Origin: Nonomuraea zeae
GTDB lineage: Bacteria; Actinomycetota; Actinomycetes; Streptosporangiales; Streptosporangiaceae
DNA length: 39,490 nt
NCBI RefSeq assembly: GCF_005889725.1
Contig: NZ_VCKX01000095.1
Coordinates: 1 to 39,490, forward strand
Reading direction: 5' to 3'
This document shows positions 16,071-28,193 of this stretch, piece after piece. The notes beneath the pieces were generated by a model. It had not been told where the DNA came from and did no database searches. It was given only the letters and a program-made list of their open reading frames with translations. Position numbers and translations under genes: made by a program. Numbering within the stretch: position 1 is the stretch's first letter; every line of letters begins with the position of its first letter.

Positions 16071-16685
16071 TTACTGGCTCAGGTCGGTGACGAGGTTGAT
16101 GGCCACGGCCAGGATGCCGGTGCTGAAGAAGTAGGACAGCAGGGCGTGCGCGAGGGCGACCTTGCGGATGTGCGTGCTGACCACATGGTTGTCGGTGACG
16201 CCGAAGGTCACGCCGATCGTGAACGCGAGGTAGGCGAAGTCGCTGTACGCCGGCGGATCCTCCTGCCTGAAGTCGATGCCGCCGTCCTCGTCCACGTAGT
16301 AGAGCCTGGCGTACTTGAAGGCGAACACCGTGTTCACCAGGCCCCACGACACCACGACGGTCACCATGCTCAGGATGACCAGAGGCGTCGTCAGCGGGGT
16401 GCGGCTGGCGGTGCGGACCAGGGCGAGCGCGACCGCCCCCAGGCTGGCGACCGCGCCGATCAGCACGCCGGTGTCGGTGGAGCGGGCGTCGCCCTCCTCC
16501 TTGGCCAACCGCTTGGTGTCATGGTGGTCCTTGGGCCAGCTGATCAGCCACACCCAGGCCAGGCCCACCGTCGCGGCCACACCCCAGCCAAGCAGCGGCG
16601 ACAACTCCGGGACCCCGAGCCGCCAGGCGCCGGCGGCCACGACGGCCCCGGCCCCTAGAGACGTCAGCACGCGGCGCACCGACAT
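16071..16685 (-). CDS. DUF1345 family membrane protein
   Basis: 204 residues with four to five membrane segments. The family's conserved block is present: V-S-W-G-L-V-N-T-V-F-A-F-K-Y-A-R-L-Y-Y near 112-130, then the charged G-G-I-D-F with Y-S-D-F-A-Y-L-A-F-T-I-G-V-T-F-G-V-T-D near 150-170. Function unknown; relatives are often neighbours of stress or envelope genes. The ATG at 16685 follows GGAG with normal spacing; the frame stays open upstream to 17015 but that stretch has no membrane segment or similarity. It is first in a two-gene operon with the membrane protein downstream (gap 39 bases). Confidence 0.87.
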   Translation of the reverse strand: MSVRRVLTSLGAGAVVAAGAWRLGVPELSPLLGWGVAATVGLAWVWLISWPKDHHDTKRLAKEEGDARSTDTGVLIGAVASLGAVALALVRTASRTPLTTPLVILSMVTVVVSWGLVNTVFAFKYARLYYVDEDGGIDFRQEDPPAYSDFAYLAFTIGVTFGVTDNHVVSTHIRKVALAHALLSYFFSTGILAVAINLVTDLSQ

Positions 16686-16801
16686 GACGCGCTCCGCCGC
16701 GCGTCTCCTGGACGCAGATCTCACCGTGCCAGCATCCCAACGGGTGCCCGCGGGCACGGTACCCCGGCCGGTGTGTCGCCGATCGGAGATCAGGCAGATG
16801 G

Positions 16802-16900
16802 TCAGGGCAGAATCGAGGCCAGGTCCTTCGACATGGTGGACTTCATCTTCGCCCACTCGCCGTCGGCAATGTGCCTCCCGAGTGCTTGCAAAACTTTCAT
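16802..16900 (-). CDS. Possible 32-residue protein or C-terminal remnant
   Basis: Reads M-K-V-L-Q-A-L-G-R-H-I-A-D-G-E-W and ends D-L-A-S-I-L-P with a TGA stop. GGGGAG lies eight bases before the ATG, which argues for translation. It is amphipathic and helical in appearance. The pattern 'V-L-x-x-L-G-x-x-I-x-x-G-E ... L-P/L-x-x-L-L-P' recalls the end of DUF2267-type stress proteins, so it may be what is left of one. It precedes the DUF1345 operon on the same strand by 116 bases. Confidence 0.4.
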   Translation of the reverse strand: MKVLQALGRHIADGEWAKMKSTMSKDLASILP

Positions 16901-16923
16901 GACGAGGCTCTCCCCGCTCTCTG

Positions 16924-17298
16924 ATGTTCGTCGGCGTGCACACGGTTGTGGTCCATCGAGGCAGGTCTGCCGTGGCGATGACTACCCGCCTGGGGGATGT
17001 GGCCGCGAAAGGCATGGGCGAGGTTCGGAATGTAGGGAACGTCGTTCAGGCGGCATCGGGAGATCCAGATGGCGCCGCTCACAGTGCTCCGGTCCGCGGG
17101 ATCGAAGACGTCCACGACAGGCTGGGCAGCGGCGCGAACAAGGACCAGATCGACCTCCAGCCCTGGGAGCGGGAGCTGATCGTCACTGGACAGGACTTCA
17201 TCTCCGTAAGAGCCCTCGTCGCCGGCAAATACGAGGTCCTCATCGAGCCGGAGCACGCGGCCAGAGCCCATGAACTGCTCCGAGGAATGACCGGATAG
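16924..17298 (+). CDS. Unrecognised protein upstream of dnaK; start uncertain
   Basis: Up to 124 residues, ending 31 bases before the dnaK start on the same strand. The C-terminal half is the more protein-like: P-W-E-R-E-L-I-V-T-G-Q-D-F, then G-K-Y-E-V-L-I-E-P-E-H-A-A-R-A-H-E-L-L-R-G. That ending resembles small DUF2007-like domains in which a strand precedes 'P-x-x-x-A-x-x-A-x-x-L-L', but the match is short. Third-position G/C content is lower than in the neighbours. GTG and ATG starts inside the N-terminal half (for example at 16978 or 17014) are possible. If real it would be the first gene of the chaperone operon; otherwise this is its leader. Confidence 0.4.
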   Translation: MFVGVHTVVVHRGRSAVAMTTRLGDVAAKGMGEVRNVGNVVQAASGDPDGAAHSAPVRGIEDVHDRLGSGANKDQIDLQPWERELIVTGQDFISVRALVAGKYEVLIEPEHAARAHELLRGMTG

Positions 17299-17329
17299 AG
17301 CCCGAAAGGCGCAAGAGGGGAAGCGAGAG

Positions 17330-19225
<1,896 letters not shown>

Positions 19226-19226
19226 C

Positions 19227-19754
19227 ATGAACGAGCACAGATCCGAGACCCAGGACCAGGCCGGCCCGCGGGGCGAGCACGTGCCTCCCGCGCAGGCCGC
19301 GCCCGCGGAGACCGACGCGAAGCTGGCGGAGCTGGAGGACCGGTGGCTGCGGGCGGTCGCGGAGCTGGACAACCTGCGCAAGCGCATCGCCCGCGACGCC
19401 GAGCGGATCAGGGCCGAAGAGCGGTCCAAGGTGGCGGCCGAGTGGCTGCCCATCCTGGACAACCTGGAGCTCGCGCTGAGCCACGCGGTCCGCGGCGACG
19501 GAGGCGCGGACGCCGTCCTCGAGGGAGTACGAGCGGTGCGGGACCAGGCGGTCACCCTGCTCAACAAGCTCGGCTACCCCCGTCACGACGAGAGCGGTGT
19601 GCCCTTCGACCCCGCCCGCCACGAGGCGGTGACGACAGTCGAACGGGCAGATGCCGATCCGGGCACCGTGGTGGAGGTGCTCAGGCCCGGCTACGGCGAC
19701 GGCGAGCGGCAGCTCAGGCCGGCGATCGTGGCCGTCGCGAAGAAGGTGGAGTGA
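19227..19754 (+). CDS. grpE: Nucleotide exchange factor GrpE
   Basis: 175 residues. The long N-terminal helix (A-K-L-A-E-L-E-D-R-W-L-R-A-V-A-E-L-D-N-L-R-K-R) dimerises; the beta-wing signature is F-D-P-A-R-H-E-A-V near 130-138, followed by V-V-E-V-L-R-P-G-Y and R-P-A-I-V-A-V-A. GrpE opens the DnaK nucleotide cleft to release ADP. Its start lies one base after the dnaK stop and its stop overlaps the dnaJ start by one base (TGATG), so the three are translationally coupled. Confidence 0.96.
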   Translation: MNEHRSETQDQAGPRGEHVPPAQAAPAETDAKLAELEDRWLRAVAELDNLRKRIARDAERIRAEERSKVAAEWLPILDNLELALSHAVRGDGGADAVLEGVRAVRDQAVTLLNKLGYPRHDESGVPFDPARHEAVTTVERADADPGTVVEVLRPGYGDGERQLRPAIVAVAKKVE

Positions 19755-20719
19755 TGGCCGAACGCCGGGACTTCTACGAGGTGCTCGGCGTCGACCGGAA
19801 CGCCGACGCCGACGAGATCCAGCGGGCCTACCGCAAGCTCGTGCGCGCCTACCACCCTGACGTCAACAAGGATCCCGGCGCCGAGGACAGATTCAAGGAC
19901 ATCTCGGAGGCCTACAGCGTGCTCTCCGACCCTGAGACGCGTCGCCGCTACGACGCGTTCGGACACGATTTCCGCCAGGTGCCGCCCGACGTCGATCCCG
20001 CGGACTGGGCCCGCGCACGCAGCCGAGCGGGCGCGGGTGCGCGGGCCGGCGCGGGGGCCGGCGCCGGGGGCGGCCGGTGGCGCTCGACCGGGGCCGAGGG
20101 CTTCGGCTTCGGCGCGGACGAGGGTATCGACCTGGAGGACCTGCTCGGTGGCATGTTCGGTGGCCGGGGCAGGCGGCAGTGGGGGCCGGTGCCCGGCGCC
20201 GACCAGGAGGCGGAGCTGACGCTGACCGTGGAGGAGGCGTACCACGGCGGGCGCCGCAGCATCACGCTGTCCGGAGGCAGGCGGCTGGAGGTCACGATCC
20301 CGCCCGGGGTCACGAACGGGCAGCGGATCAGGCTCGCCGGCCAGGGCGGGCACGGCAATGAGGGAGCCCAGCGAGGCGACCTCCACCTGATCGTGCGGAT
20401 CGCCGACCATCCCCGCTACCGCCTGGAGGGCCGTGACATCTACGCCCCGCTGCCGTTGGCCCCCTGGGAGGCGGCGCTCGGCGCCACGGTCGCCGTCGAC
20501 ACGCCGGGCGGCGAGGCGAAGGTGAAGGTGCCGCCGGGCACCTCCACGGGCCGCCGCCTGCGCTTGAAAGGACGCGGCATGCCCCATCCGCGCGGAGCCG
20601 CGGGCGACTTTTACGCCGAGGCCCGGATCATGGTGCCGCCCAGGCTGACCGATGAGGAGCGGCGCCTGTTCGAGCAGCTCGCCGCCGTCTCGCACTTCGA
20701 CCCCAGGAGTCGCTCATGA
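19754..20719 (+). CDS. dnaJ: DnaJ/CbpA-type co-chaperone without zinc finger
   Basis: 321 residues. J domain at 5-70 with the HPD motif in Y-H-P-D-V-N-K, which stimulates DnaK ATPase. A Gly/Ala/Arg-rich linker (about 90-120) and a G-F-G-F segment follow, then two C-terminal beta domains (A-E-L-T-L-T-V-E-E-A-Y-H-G, V-T-I-P-P-G-V-T-N-G-Q-R-I-R-L, V-K-V-P-P-G-T-S-T-G-R-R-L-R-L-K-G-R-G). The four C-x-x-C-x-G-x-G zinc motifs of classical DnaJ are absent, making this a type II (CbpA-like) protein, consistent with the CbpM gene next to it. It overlaps grpE by one base and the next gene by four (ATGA). Confidence 0.95.
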   Translation: MAERRDFYEVLGVDRNADADEIQRAYRKLVRAYHPDVNKDPGAEDRFKDISEAYSVLSDPETRRRYDAFGHDFRQVPPDVDPADWARARSRAGAGARAGAGAGAGGGRWRSTGAEGFGFGADEGIDLEDLLGGMFGGRGRRQWGPVPGADQEAELTLTVEEAYHGGRRSITLSGGRRLEVTIPPGVTNGQRIRLAGQGGHGNEGAQRGDLHLIVRIADHPRYRLEGRDIYAPLPLAPWEAALGATVAVDTPGGEAKVKVPPGTSTGRRLRLKGRGMPHPRGAAGDFYAEARIMVPPRLTDEERRLFEQLAAVSHFDPRSRS

Positions 20720-21009
20720 GTTACGCGCTCGTCCGCCCGGTCCGGCTCGACCTGGACGCCTACGCGCGGGCCACCGGCCTGCATCCGCAGGCCGTGCGCC
20801 GGCTGGTGGCGCTCGGCCTGCTGGAACCGGGCAGGAACGCCAGGGGGGAGCTGTGCTTCACGCCCGCCCAGGTGGCGGCGGCGGCCCGCATCCAGCGGTT
20901 GCACGAAGGACTGGCCATCAACTACGCCGCGATCGGCGTGGTGATCGACCTCCTCGACCGGATCGGGGAGCTGGAGACCGCCCTGCGCGACCTCCCACGA
21001 CCACGCTAG
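20716..21009 (+). CDS. cbpM: Chaperone modulator CbpM, MerR-like
   Basis: 97 residues. The fold begins with a MerR-like helix-turn-helix (A-R-A-T-G-L-H-P-Q-A-V-R-R-L-V-A-L-G-L-L-E-P, about 16-37), then F-T-P-A-Q-V-A-A-A-A-R-I-Q-R-L-H-E-G-L-A-I-N-Y and a final helix. In E. coli CbpM binds the J domain of CbpA and blocks its action on DnaK. Here the gene overlaps the CbpA-like dnaJ by four bases and precedes clpB by nine, so it likely tunes this J protein. It occupies the place where the main actinobacterial dnaK operon carries hspR, also a MerR-type protein; an alternative is that it acts as a repressor. The absence of long MerR coiled coil favours CbpM. Confidence 0.88.
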   Translation: MSYALVRPVRLDLDAYARATGLHPQAVRRLVALGLLEPGRNARGELCFTPAQVAAAARIQRLHEGLAINYAAIGVVIDLLDRIGELETALRDLPRPR

Positions 21010-21018
21010 GGGGCTGGA

Positions 21019-23637
<2,619 letters not shown>

Positions 23638-23638
23638 C

Positions 23639-24067
23639 ATGCACACCATGCGCTGCACCAGCTGCGGGAAGCCGAACAAGGTTCCGGACGCCGCCTCGGG
23701 CACGCCCCGCTGCGGCAACTGCCACCAGCCGCTGCCGTGGATCGCCGACGCCGGCGACGACACCTTCGCGCAGGTCGCCGAACAGGCCGACCTGCCGGTA
23801 CTCGTCGACTTCTGGGCGGAATGGTGCGGGCCGTGCCGGATGGTCACGCCAGCGCTCGACCACATCGCCCAGGAGATGGCGGGACGCGTGAAGCTCGTCA
23901 AGGTCGACGTGGACCGCTCCCCGGCGCTCTCGCAGCGCTTCACGATCACGGCTGTCCCGACGCTCATGATGCTCAACGAGGGCCGCGTCGTGGCGCAACG
24001 CGCCGGCGCGGCCCCGACGCCCCAGCTACGCGAATGGGTCGAGGACACACTGAGGACGCCGTCATGA
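23639..24067 (+). CDS. trxC: Thioredoxin 2 (TrxC type) with N-terminal zinc motif
   Basis: 142 residues. The N-terminus carries two Cys pairs, C-T-S-C at 6-9 and C-G-N-C at 25-28, the zinc-binding arrangement of E. coli TrxC. The thioredoxin domain follows with F-W-A-E-W-C-G-P-C-R-M near 60-70 (redox-active CGPC), and the cis-Pro loop V-P-T-L near 104-107. Zinc-type thioredoxins are associated with oxidative stress. The start lies one base after the clpB stop, and the stop overlaps the next start (ATGA), so thiol reduction is tied to disaggregation in one transcript. The fused flavoprotein downstream would be expected to reduce it, but lacks the normal cysteines. Confidence 0.94.
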   Translation: MHTMRCTSCGKPNKVPDAASGTPRCGNCHQPLPWIADAGDDTFAQVAEQADLPVLVDFWAEWCGPCRMVTPALDHIAQEMAGRVKLVKVDVDRSPALSQRFTITAVPTLMMLNEGRVVAQRAGAAPTPQLREWVEDTLRTPS

Positions 24068-25719
24068 CCCGGGCGCCGGCCACCCTGACCGAGACTCCGG
24101 ACCTGCACGGGGCCTATCCCCGGCTGGACGAACGGCGCATCGCGGATCTGTCGCAGTGCGGCGAGCGCAGGGCCGTGTCGCCCGGCGAGACCCTCTACCG
24201 GGAAGGCGAGCCGATCGGCGCGTTCATCGTGATCCTGCGCGGCACGGTCGCCATGGTCGAGGGGTATCGCAGCGAGGAGGAACGCACGATCGCCGTCCAC
24301 GGCCCCGGACGGTTCCTCGGCGAGCTGGGCCTGCTCACCGGCCAAGCCGGGTTCCTGACCGCGCTCGTGCGGGAGCCCGGCGAGATCCTCGCCGTCCCGG
24401 CCGACCAGGTGCGCACGCTGGTGGCCGGTGACCCGGCGCTCGGGGACCTCATCCTGCGGGCCTACCTGACCCGCCGCACCCTGCTGATCGGCATGGACGC
24501 CGGGTTCCGCATCATCGGCTCCCGCTACTCGCCTGACGCCCGCCGGCTGCGCGAGTTCGCGGCACGCAACAGGCTCCCTCACCGGTGGATCGACCTGGAG
24601 GAGGACGAAGAGGCGGAGGCGCTGCTGCGCCAACTCGGCATCTCCCCGCAGGAGACGCCGGTCGTGATCTGGCACGGAAACCAGGTGCTGCGCAACCCGA
24701 CCGCCGCCACGCTGGCCAGGACCATCGGCCTGCCTGCCCCTCGGCCCGGCAACGGCGTGTGCGACCTGATCGTCGTGGGCGCGGGCCCTGCCGGCCTGGC
24801 CGCGAGCGTGTACGGGGCCTCGGAGGGCCTGACCACGGTCGTGCTCGACGCGGTCGCCGCGGGCGGCCAGGCGAGCACCTCCTCCCGCATCGACAACTAC
24901 CTCGGCTTCCCGTCGGGAATCTCGGGCGCCGAACTCGCCGAACGCGCCGTCATCCAGGCGGCCAAGTTCGGCGCCCAGCTGACCGTACCGGCCGAGGCGA
25001 GCGGACTGGAGGCCGACAACGGCCGCTACAGCGTGCTCGTCGAGGGCGGGCCCGCCGTACAGGGCCACGCCGTGCTCATCGCCACCGGCGCCCGCTACCG
25101 CAAACTCGACGTTCCCGACCTGGAGAAGTACGAAGGCTGCGGCGTCTACTACGCGGCGACGCCGTTCGAGCTGCGCATGTGCCGGCAGGCGCCGGTGGTC
25201 ATCGTCGGCGGCGGCAACTCCGCGGGCCAGGCGGCACTATTCCTGGCCAGCAGCGCCTCGTCAGTGCGCATGCTCGTCCGCGGCGGCGACCTCAGCGAGA
25301 GCATGTCCCGCTACCTCACCGACGCGATCGGCCGGACGCCCGGCATCGAGATCATGTTCCACACCGAGGTACGCGAACTGCTCGGGGACGGCTCCCTGCG
25401 GGCCGTGCGCGCCCAGAACAACCAGACGGGGCAGTCCATCGAGATCGAGACCAACGCGATGTTCGTGTTCATCGGCGCGGATCCGCACACCGGCTGGCTG
25501 GCGGGCGCCGTCGCGCTGGACGATCGGGGCTTCGTCATCACGGGAAACGGCTCGCCGCACTGGGAGGCCCTTCCTCTGGAGACCGGGCAGCCCGGCGTGT
25601 TCGCCGTAGGGGACGTTCGCAGTGGGTCGGTCAAACGGGTCGCATCCGCGGTCGGGGAGGGCGCCATGGCGGTACGCCTGCTGCACGAAAGGTTCGCCAA
25701 GACGGGGAATCGACGGTGA
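24064..25719 (+). CDS. Three-domain flavoprotein: cNMP-binding + glutaredoxin-like + TrxR-like, redox Cys absent
   Basis: 551 residues. Residues about 15-135 form a cyclic-nucleotide-binding (CRP-like) barrel (F-I-V-I-L-R-G-T-V-A-M-V-E-G, then F-L-G-E-L-G-L-L-T-G, the phosphate-binding cassette position). Residues about 148-222 are a thioredoxin/glutaredoxin-like domain (R-I-I-G-S-R-Y-S-P-D-A, cis-Pro E-T-P-V-V-I-W) with no C-x-x-C. Residues about 233-545 are a thioredoxin-reductase-like module: FAD motif G-A-G-P-A-G at 239-244, NADPH motif G-G-G-N-S-A-G at 382-388, and G-V-F-A-V-G-D-V. At the place of the TrxR C-A-T-C the sequence reads A-A-T-P (364-367). It therefore cannot be a classical thioredoxin reductase. 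I know similar cNMP-fused oxidoreductases with unknown acceptor. Last gene of the operon, overlapping trxC by four bases. Confidence 0.92.
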   Translation: MTRAPATLTETPDLHGAYPRLDERRIADLSQCGERRAVSPGETLYREGEPIGAFIVILRGTVAMVEGYRSEEERTIAVHGPGRFLGELGLLTGQAGFLTALVREPGEILAVPADQVRTLVAGDPALGDLILRAYLTRRTLLIGMDAGFRIIGSRYSPDARRLREFAARNRLPHRWIDLEEDEEAEALLRQLGISPQETPVVIWHGNQVLRNPTAATLARTIGLPAPRPGNGVCDLIVVGAGPAGLAASVYGASEGLTTVVLDAVAAGGQASTSSRIDNYLGFPSGISGAELAERAVIQAAKFGAQLTVPAEASGLEADNGRYSVLVEGGPAVQGHAVLIATGARYRKLDVPDLEKYEGCGVYYAATPFELRMCRQAPVVIVGGGNSAGQAALFLASSASSVRMLVRGGDLSESMSRYLTDAIGRTPGIEIMFHTEVRELLGDGSLRAVRAQNNQTGQSIEIETNAMFVFIGADPHTGWLAGAVALDDRGFVITGNGSPHWEALPLETGQPGVFAVGDVRSGSVKRVASAVGEGAMAVRLLHERFAKTGNRR

Positions 25720-25738
25720 GGACGGCGGTGATCTGTAT

Positions 25739-25773
25739 GCCGGGTTCCCTGGCCGAGGGCCGGGACACCCGGC
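25739..25773. terminator. Hairpin ending the chaperone-redox operon
   Basis: GCCGGGT at 25739-25745 pairs with ACCCGGC at 25767-25773, and the inner bases TCCCTGGCC and GGCCGGGA extend the stem with one bulge. It begins 20 bases after the operon's last stop and lies before the end of the convergent dehydrogenase gene at 25823. Confidence 0.6.
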
Positions 25774-25822
25774 GGCAGTGCGACGGGCGGGTGGCTTATC
25801 TTCCTCGATGGCTCGGCGGGTG

Positions 25823-26971
25823 TCAGTGCCTGTGGCCGTTGGGGTGCAGGACGACCTTGGTCCAGCCCTCCTCGCGGGTGTCGAAGTTCCGGTAGCCTTC
25901 CGGAGCCTGCTCCAGCGGCAACTCGTGGGAGACGACGAACGACGGCGTGGCGCGACCGGTGTGGATGAGGTTGCGCAGCTGCCGATTGTAGGCTTTGACG
26001 TTGGCCTGACCGGTGCCGATCTTCTGGCCCTTGAACCAGAACAGGCCCATGTCGAAGGGGATCTCGCCCTTCTTGGCCATCGCGTCGGGAGCGCCGGGGT
26101 CCTGGGGCAGGAAGATGCCGACCACGCCGATGCCGCCCGTCGGCCGTACCGACTTGATCAGGTTGTTCATCGTCATGTTGGGGTGCTCGGTGCCTTGCGG
26201 GTCGTGTGCCTGGTAGCCCACACACTCACAACCCCGGTCGGCACCTTCGCCACGGGTCTGTTCCAGCACCTGGTCAACAGGCGAGCCCTTGGAGTCGTCG
26301 ATCGCGATCGCGCCGATCGACTCCGCGAGCCGGAGCCGGTCGGGGTGGCGGTCGACGACGAAGACCTGGCTGGCGCCCTTGATCATCGCCGAGTAGGCGG
26401 CCATCTGGCCGACCGGGCCGGCGCCGTAGACGACGACCGAATCGCCCGGCCGCATGCCGGAAAGTTCGGTGCAGTGCCAGCCGGTGGGGAAGATGTCGGC
26501 CAGCATCACGTAGTCGTTCTGCTTCTCCTTCGCATCCGGCGGCAACCGCAGGCAGTTGAAGTCGCCGTAGGGCACGCGCAGTAGTTCGGCCTGGCCGCCG
26601 TTGTAGGGGCCCATGCCGGCGAAACCGTACGCGGCGCCGGCCGCGTCAGGGTTGAGGGTGAGGCAGAAGGCGGTCAGCCCGGTCTCGCAGTTCTTGCAGT
26701 GCCCGCAGGAGATGTTGAACGGGATGCACACCATGTCGCCGACCTTGATCCGGTCGACCGCCGACCCGACCTCGACGACCTCGCCGAGGTTCTCGTGGCC
26801 GAGCACCCGGCCGGGCTCCAAGTCGGTGCGCCCTTCGTACATGTGCAGGTCCGACCCGCAGATGTTGGTCGTGGTGACGTGGACCAGGACGTCGGTCGGC
26901 CGTTCGACGCGGGCGTCCGGCACGTCCTTGACCACCACGTCGCGGGCACCGTTGTAGACGAGTGCTTTCAT
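25823..26971 (-). CDS. Glutathione-independent formaldehyde dehydrogenase, zinc-dependent ADH family
   Basis: 382 residues. Catalytic zinc site: C-G-S-D-L-H near 38-43 and G-H-E near 58-60. Structural zinc lobe: C-G-H-C-K-N-C followed by seven residues and Cys, near 89-104. Rossmann motif G-A-G-P-V-G near 183-188, then V-D-R-H-P-D-R-L, which selects NAD. The long insert and the ending (F-D-M-G-L-F-W-F-K-G-Q-K, G-Q-A-N-V-K-A-Y-N) are typical of the Pseudomonas putida-type formaldehyde dismutase/dehydrogenase group, which keeps NAD bound and needs no thiol. AAGGGGA precedes the ATG at 26971. Convergent with the chaperone operon; a detoxification role would fit a stress locus, but the pairing may be chance. 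Confidence 0.92.
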   Translation of the reverse strand: MKALVYNGARDVVVKDVPDARVERPTDVLVHVTTTNICGSDLHMYEGRTDLEPGRVLGHENLGEVVEVGSAVDRIKVGDMVCIPFNISCGHCKNCETGLTAFCLTLNPDAAGAAYGFAGMGPYNGGQAELLRVPYGDFNCLRLPPDAKEKQNDYVMLADIFPTGWHCTELSGMRPGDSVVVYGAGPVGQMAAYSAMIKGASQVFVVDRHPDRLRLAESIGAIAIDDSKGSPVDQVLEQTRGEGADRGCECVGYQAHDPQGTEHPNMTMNNLIKSVRPTGGIGVVGIFLPQDPGAPDAMAKKGEIPFDMGLFWFKGQKIGTGQANVKAYNRQLRNLIHTGRATPSFVVSHELPLEQAPEGYRNFDTREEGWTKVVLHPNGHRH

Positions 26972-27156
26972 GCTGTCCCCTTGGTTGGTTTGCTATGTGC
27001 CGATGACGATCCAGCCAGCCGAACAGCTCCGGCGAGTGAGGCGGACCCAGCTCAACTCATTCCCTCGAATTTCAGGGCATACGTTCCATATCCGGTCAGA
27101 TGTCGCCATAGATATGCCCAGCTCGTACGACACGCGCCGCTCCGGAGGAGCTCCAT

Positions 27157-27879
27157 GTGAAACAGGCCGAGCACGAGGAAACGCCGGTGACAGACCGCAC
27201 GCGGGACGTGGCGTTCAGCCGCGTGGCAGCCGCGCTCGTCATCACGCAGCTGGTGCTTGATCTGAAGGCGCCGCACTCCCGCCGGGCGAGCTGCTGAAGG
27301 AGTGGCCGAGCACCCGCCCCCGGTGCCTCCGGCAGCCTGGCCCGCGCCAACAGCTACCAGCAGGCATACCTGTACGAGCCGTCACCCAAGCGGGAGCGGC
27401 ACCTGCTGCAGCTGCACTGGCGGGCACTGGCCCACTGGCGGCCGGAAAGCTGGAACCTCCAGCTGGCCATCCGCGTCCACGGCGTCGCGATCGGCTTGCA
27501 GAACATGTGGGCGGCCGACTTCGCGACCGTCCGTACAGTCGAGACCGGCTCGTGGATCACCCGGCCACGCCAGGGGCACGGGTACGGGACCGAGGCCCGC
27601 GCCGCCGTCCTGGAGCTGGCATTCGCTCACCTGGGCGCGGTGGAGGCGCACACCTCCTACGTGGACGGCAACACCGCCTCGCAGCGGGTGTCACGCAAGC
27701 TCGGCTACGTCGGTAACGGGCGCCGCGCCAACGCCGAAGACGGGACACGCGTCATCGAGCATCGCATGCTGCTCGACGCGGTCACATGGGCGAACCACCG
27801 GATGCCCGGCATAACGGTCGACGGCGCAAGCGAGTGCTTGGAACTGTTCGGGCTACGGGCCGACGAACCCCACTCGTGA
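27157..27879 (+). pseudogene. Frameshifted GNAT N-acetyltransferase
   Basis: The C-terminal two thirds are clearly a GNAT of the ribosomal-protein-acetyltransferase-like type: A-D-F-A-T-V-R-T-V-E-T-G-S-W-I, the acetyl-CoA loop R-Q-G-H-G-Y-G-T-E-A-R-A-A-V-L-E-L-A-F, and N-T-A-S-Q-R-V-S-R-K-L-G-Y. In-frame coding continues upstream to 27298 (E-R-H-L-L-Q-L-H-W) but contains no start codon and is preceded by a stop at 27295-27297. A GTG at 27157 with GGAGGAG before it begins a frame reading V-I-T-Q-L-V-L-D-L-K-A-P, as the first GNAT strand would; near 27280 it should pass to another frame (P-G-E-L-L-K-E-W-P). So two frameshifts are needed. A shortened product from ATG 27505 would lack half the fold. 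Confidence 0.7.
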
Positions 27880-28193
27880 CTGCAGGTCGAGTTTCTACGC
27901 GCCCGGAGATTGCAGTGCTTGGTCATCGAGCCTCGCGCCGGTCGATCGCGCTGATCAACGGCTTCAGAACCACGAGCCGGGAAGGAGGACTGGCGCTGGC
28001 CTGGAGAACCAGCGCACGACATGCAACGCCCGAGGTCACGGCGGGCAGTTTCAGCACCGCTTCAACTCCGGTCAGGCCCCTGCGTGCTCCGGCGAGGTCG
28101 AATCTGTTGTCAGATGGCGGCAGGCGCCTTCGATCACACCGTGGCGATCGGCCATCCCGCTGACGGGGTTGGCGTCGTTGCACCATGAGGCTG
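27880..28193. other. 314 bases without a supported gene
   Basis: Frames on both strands are open but show no codon bias, no ribosome binding site and no motif. At 28109-28126 it holds an 18-base string that recurs with one change at 35116-35133. The region separates the broken GNAT gene from the convergent GlxA-type regulator gene. Confidence 0.5.

Noticed and set aside
16071..17015. N-terminal extension of the DUF1345 gene to 314 residues
   Set aside because: The added 110 residues are basic, lack membrane segments and family similarity, and would overlap the 32-residue frame; ATG 16685 has a good GGAG.
24064..25719. Calling the flavoprotein a thioredoxin reductase (trxB)
   Set aside because: The C-A-T-C disulphide is absent, so the classical reaction is not supported despite the neighbouring thioredoxin gene.
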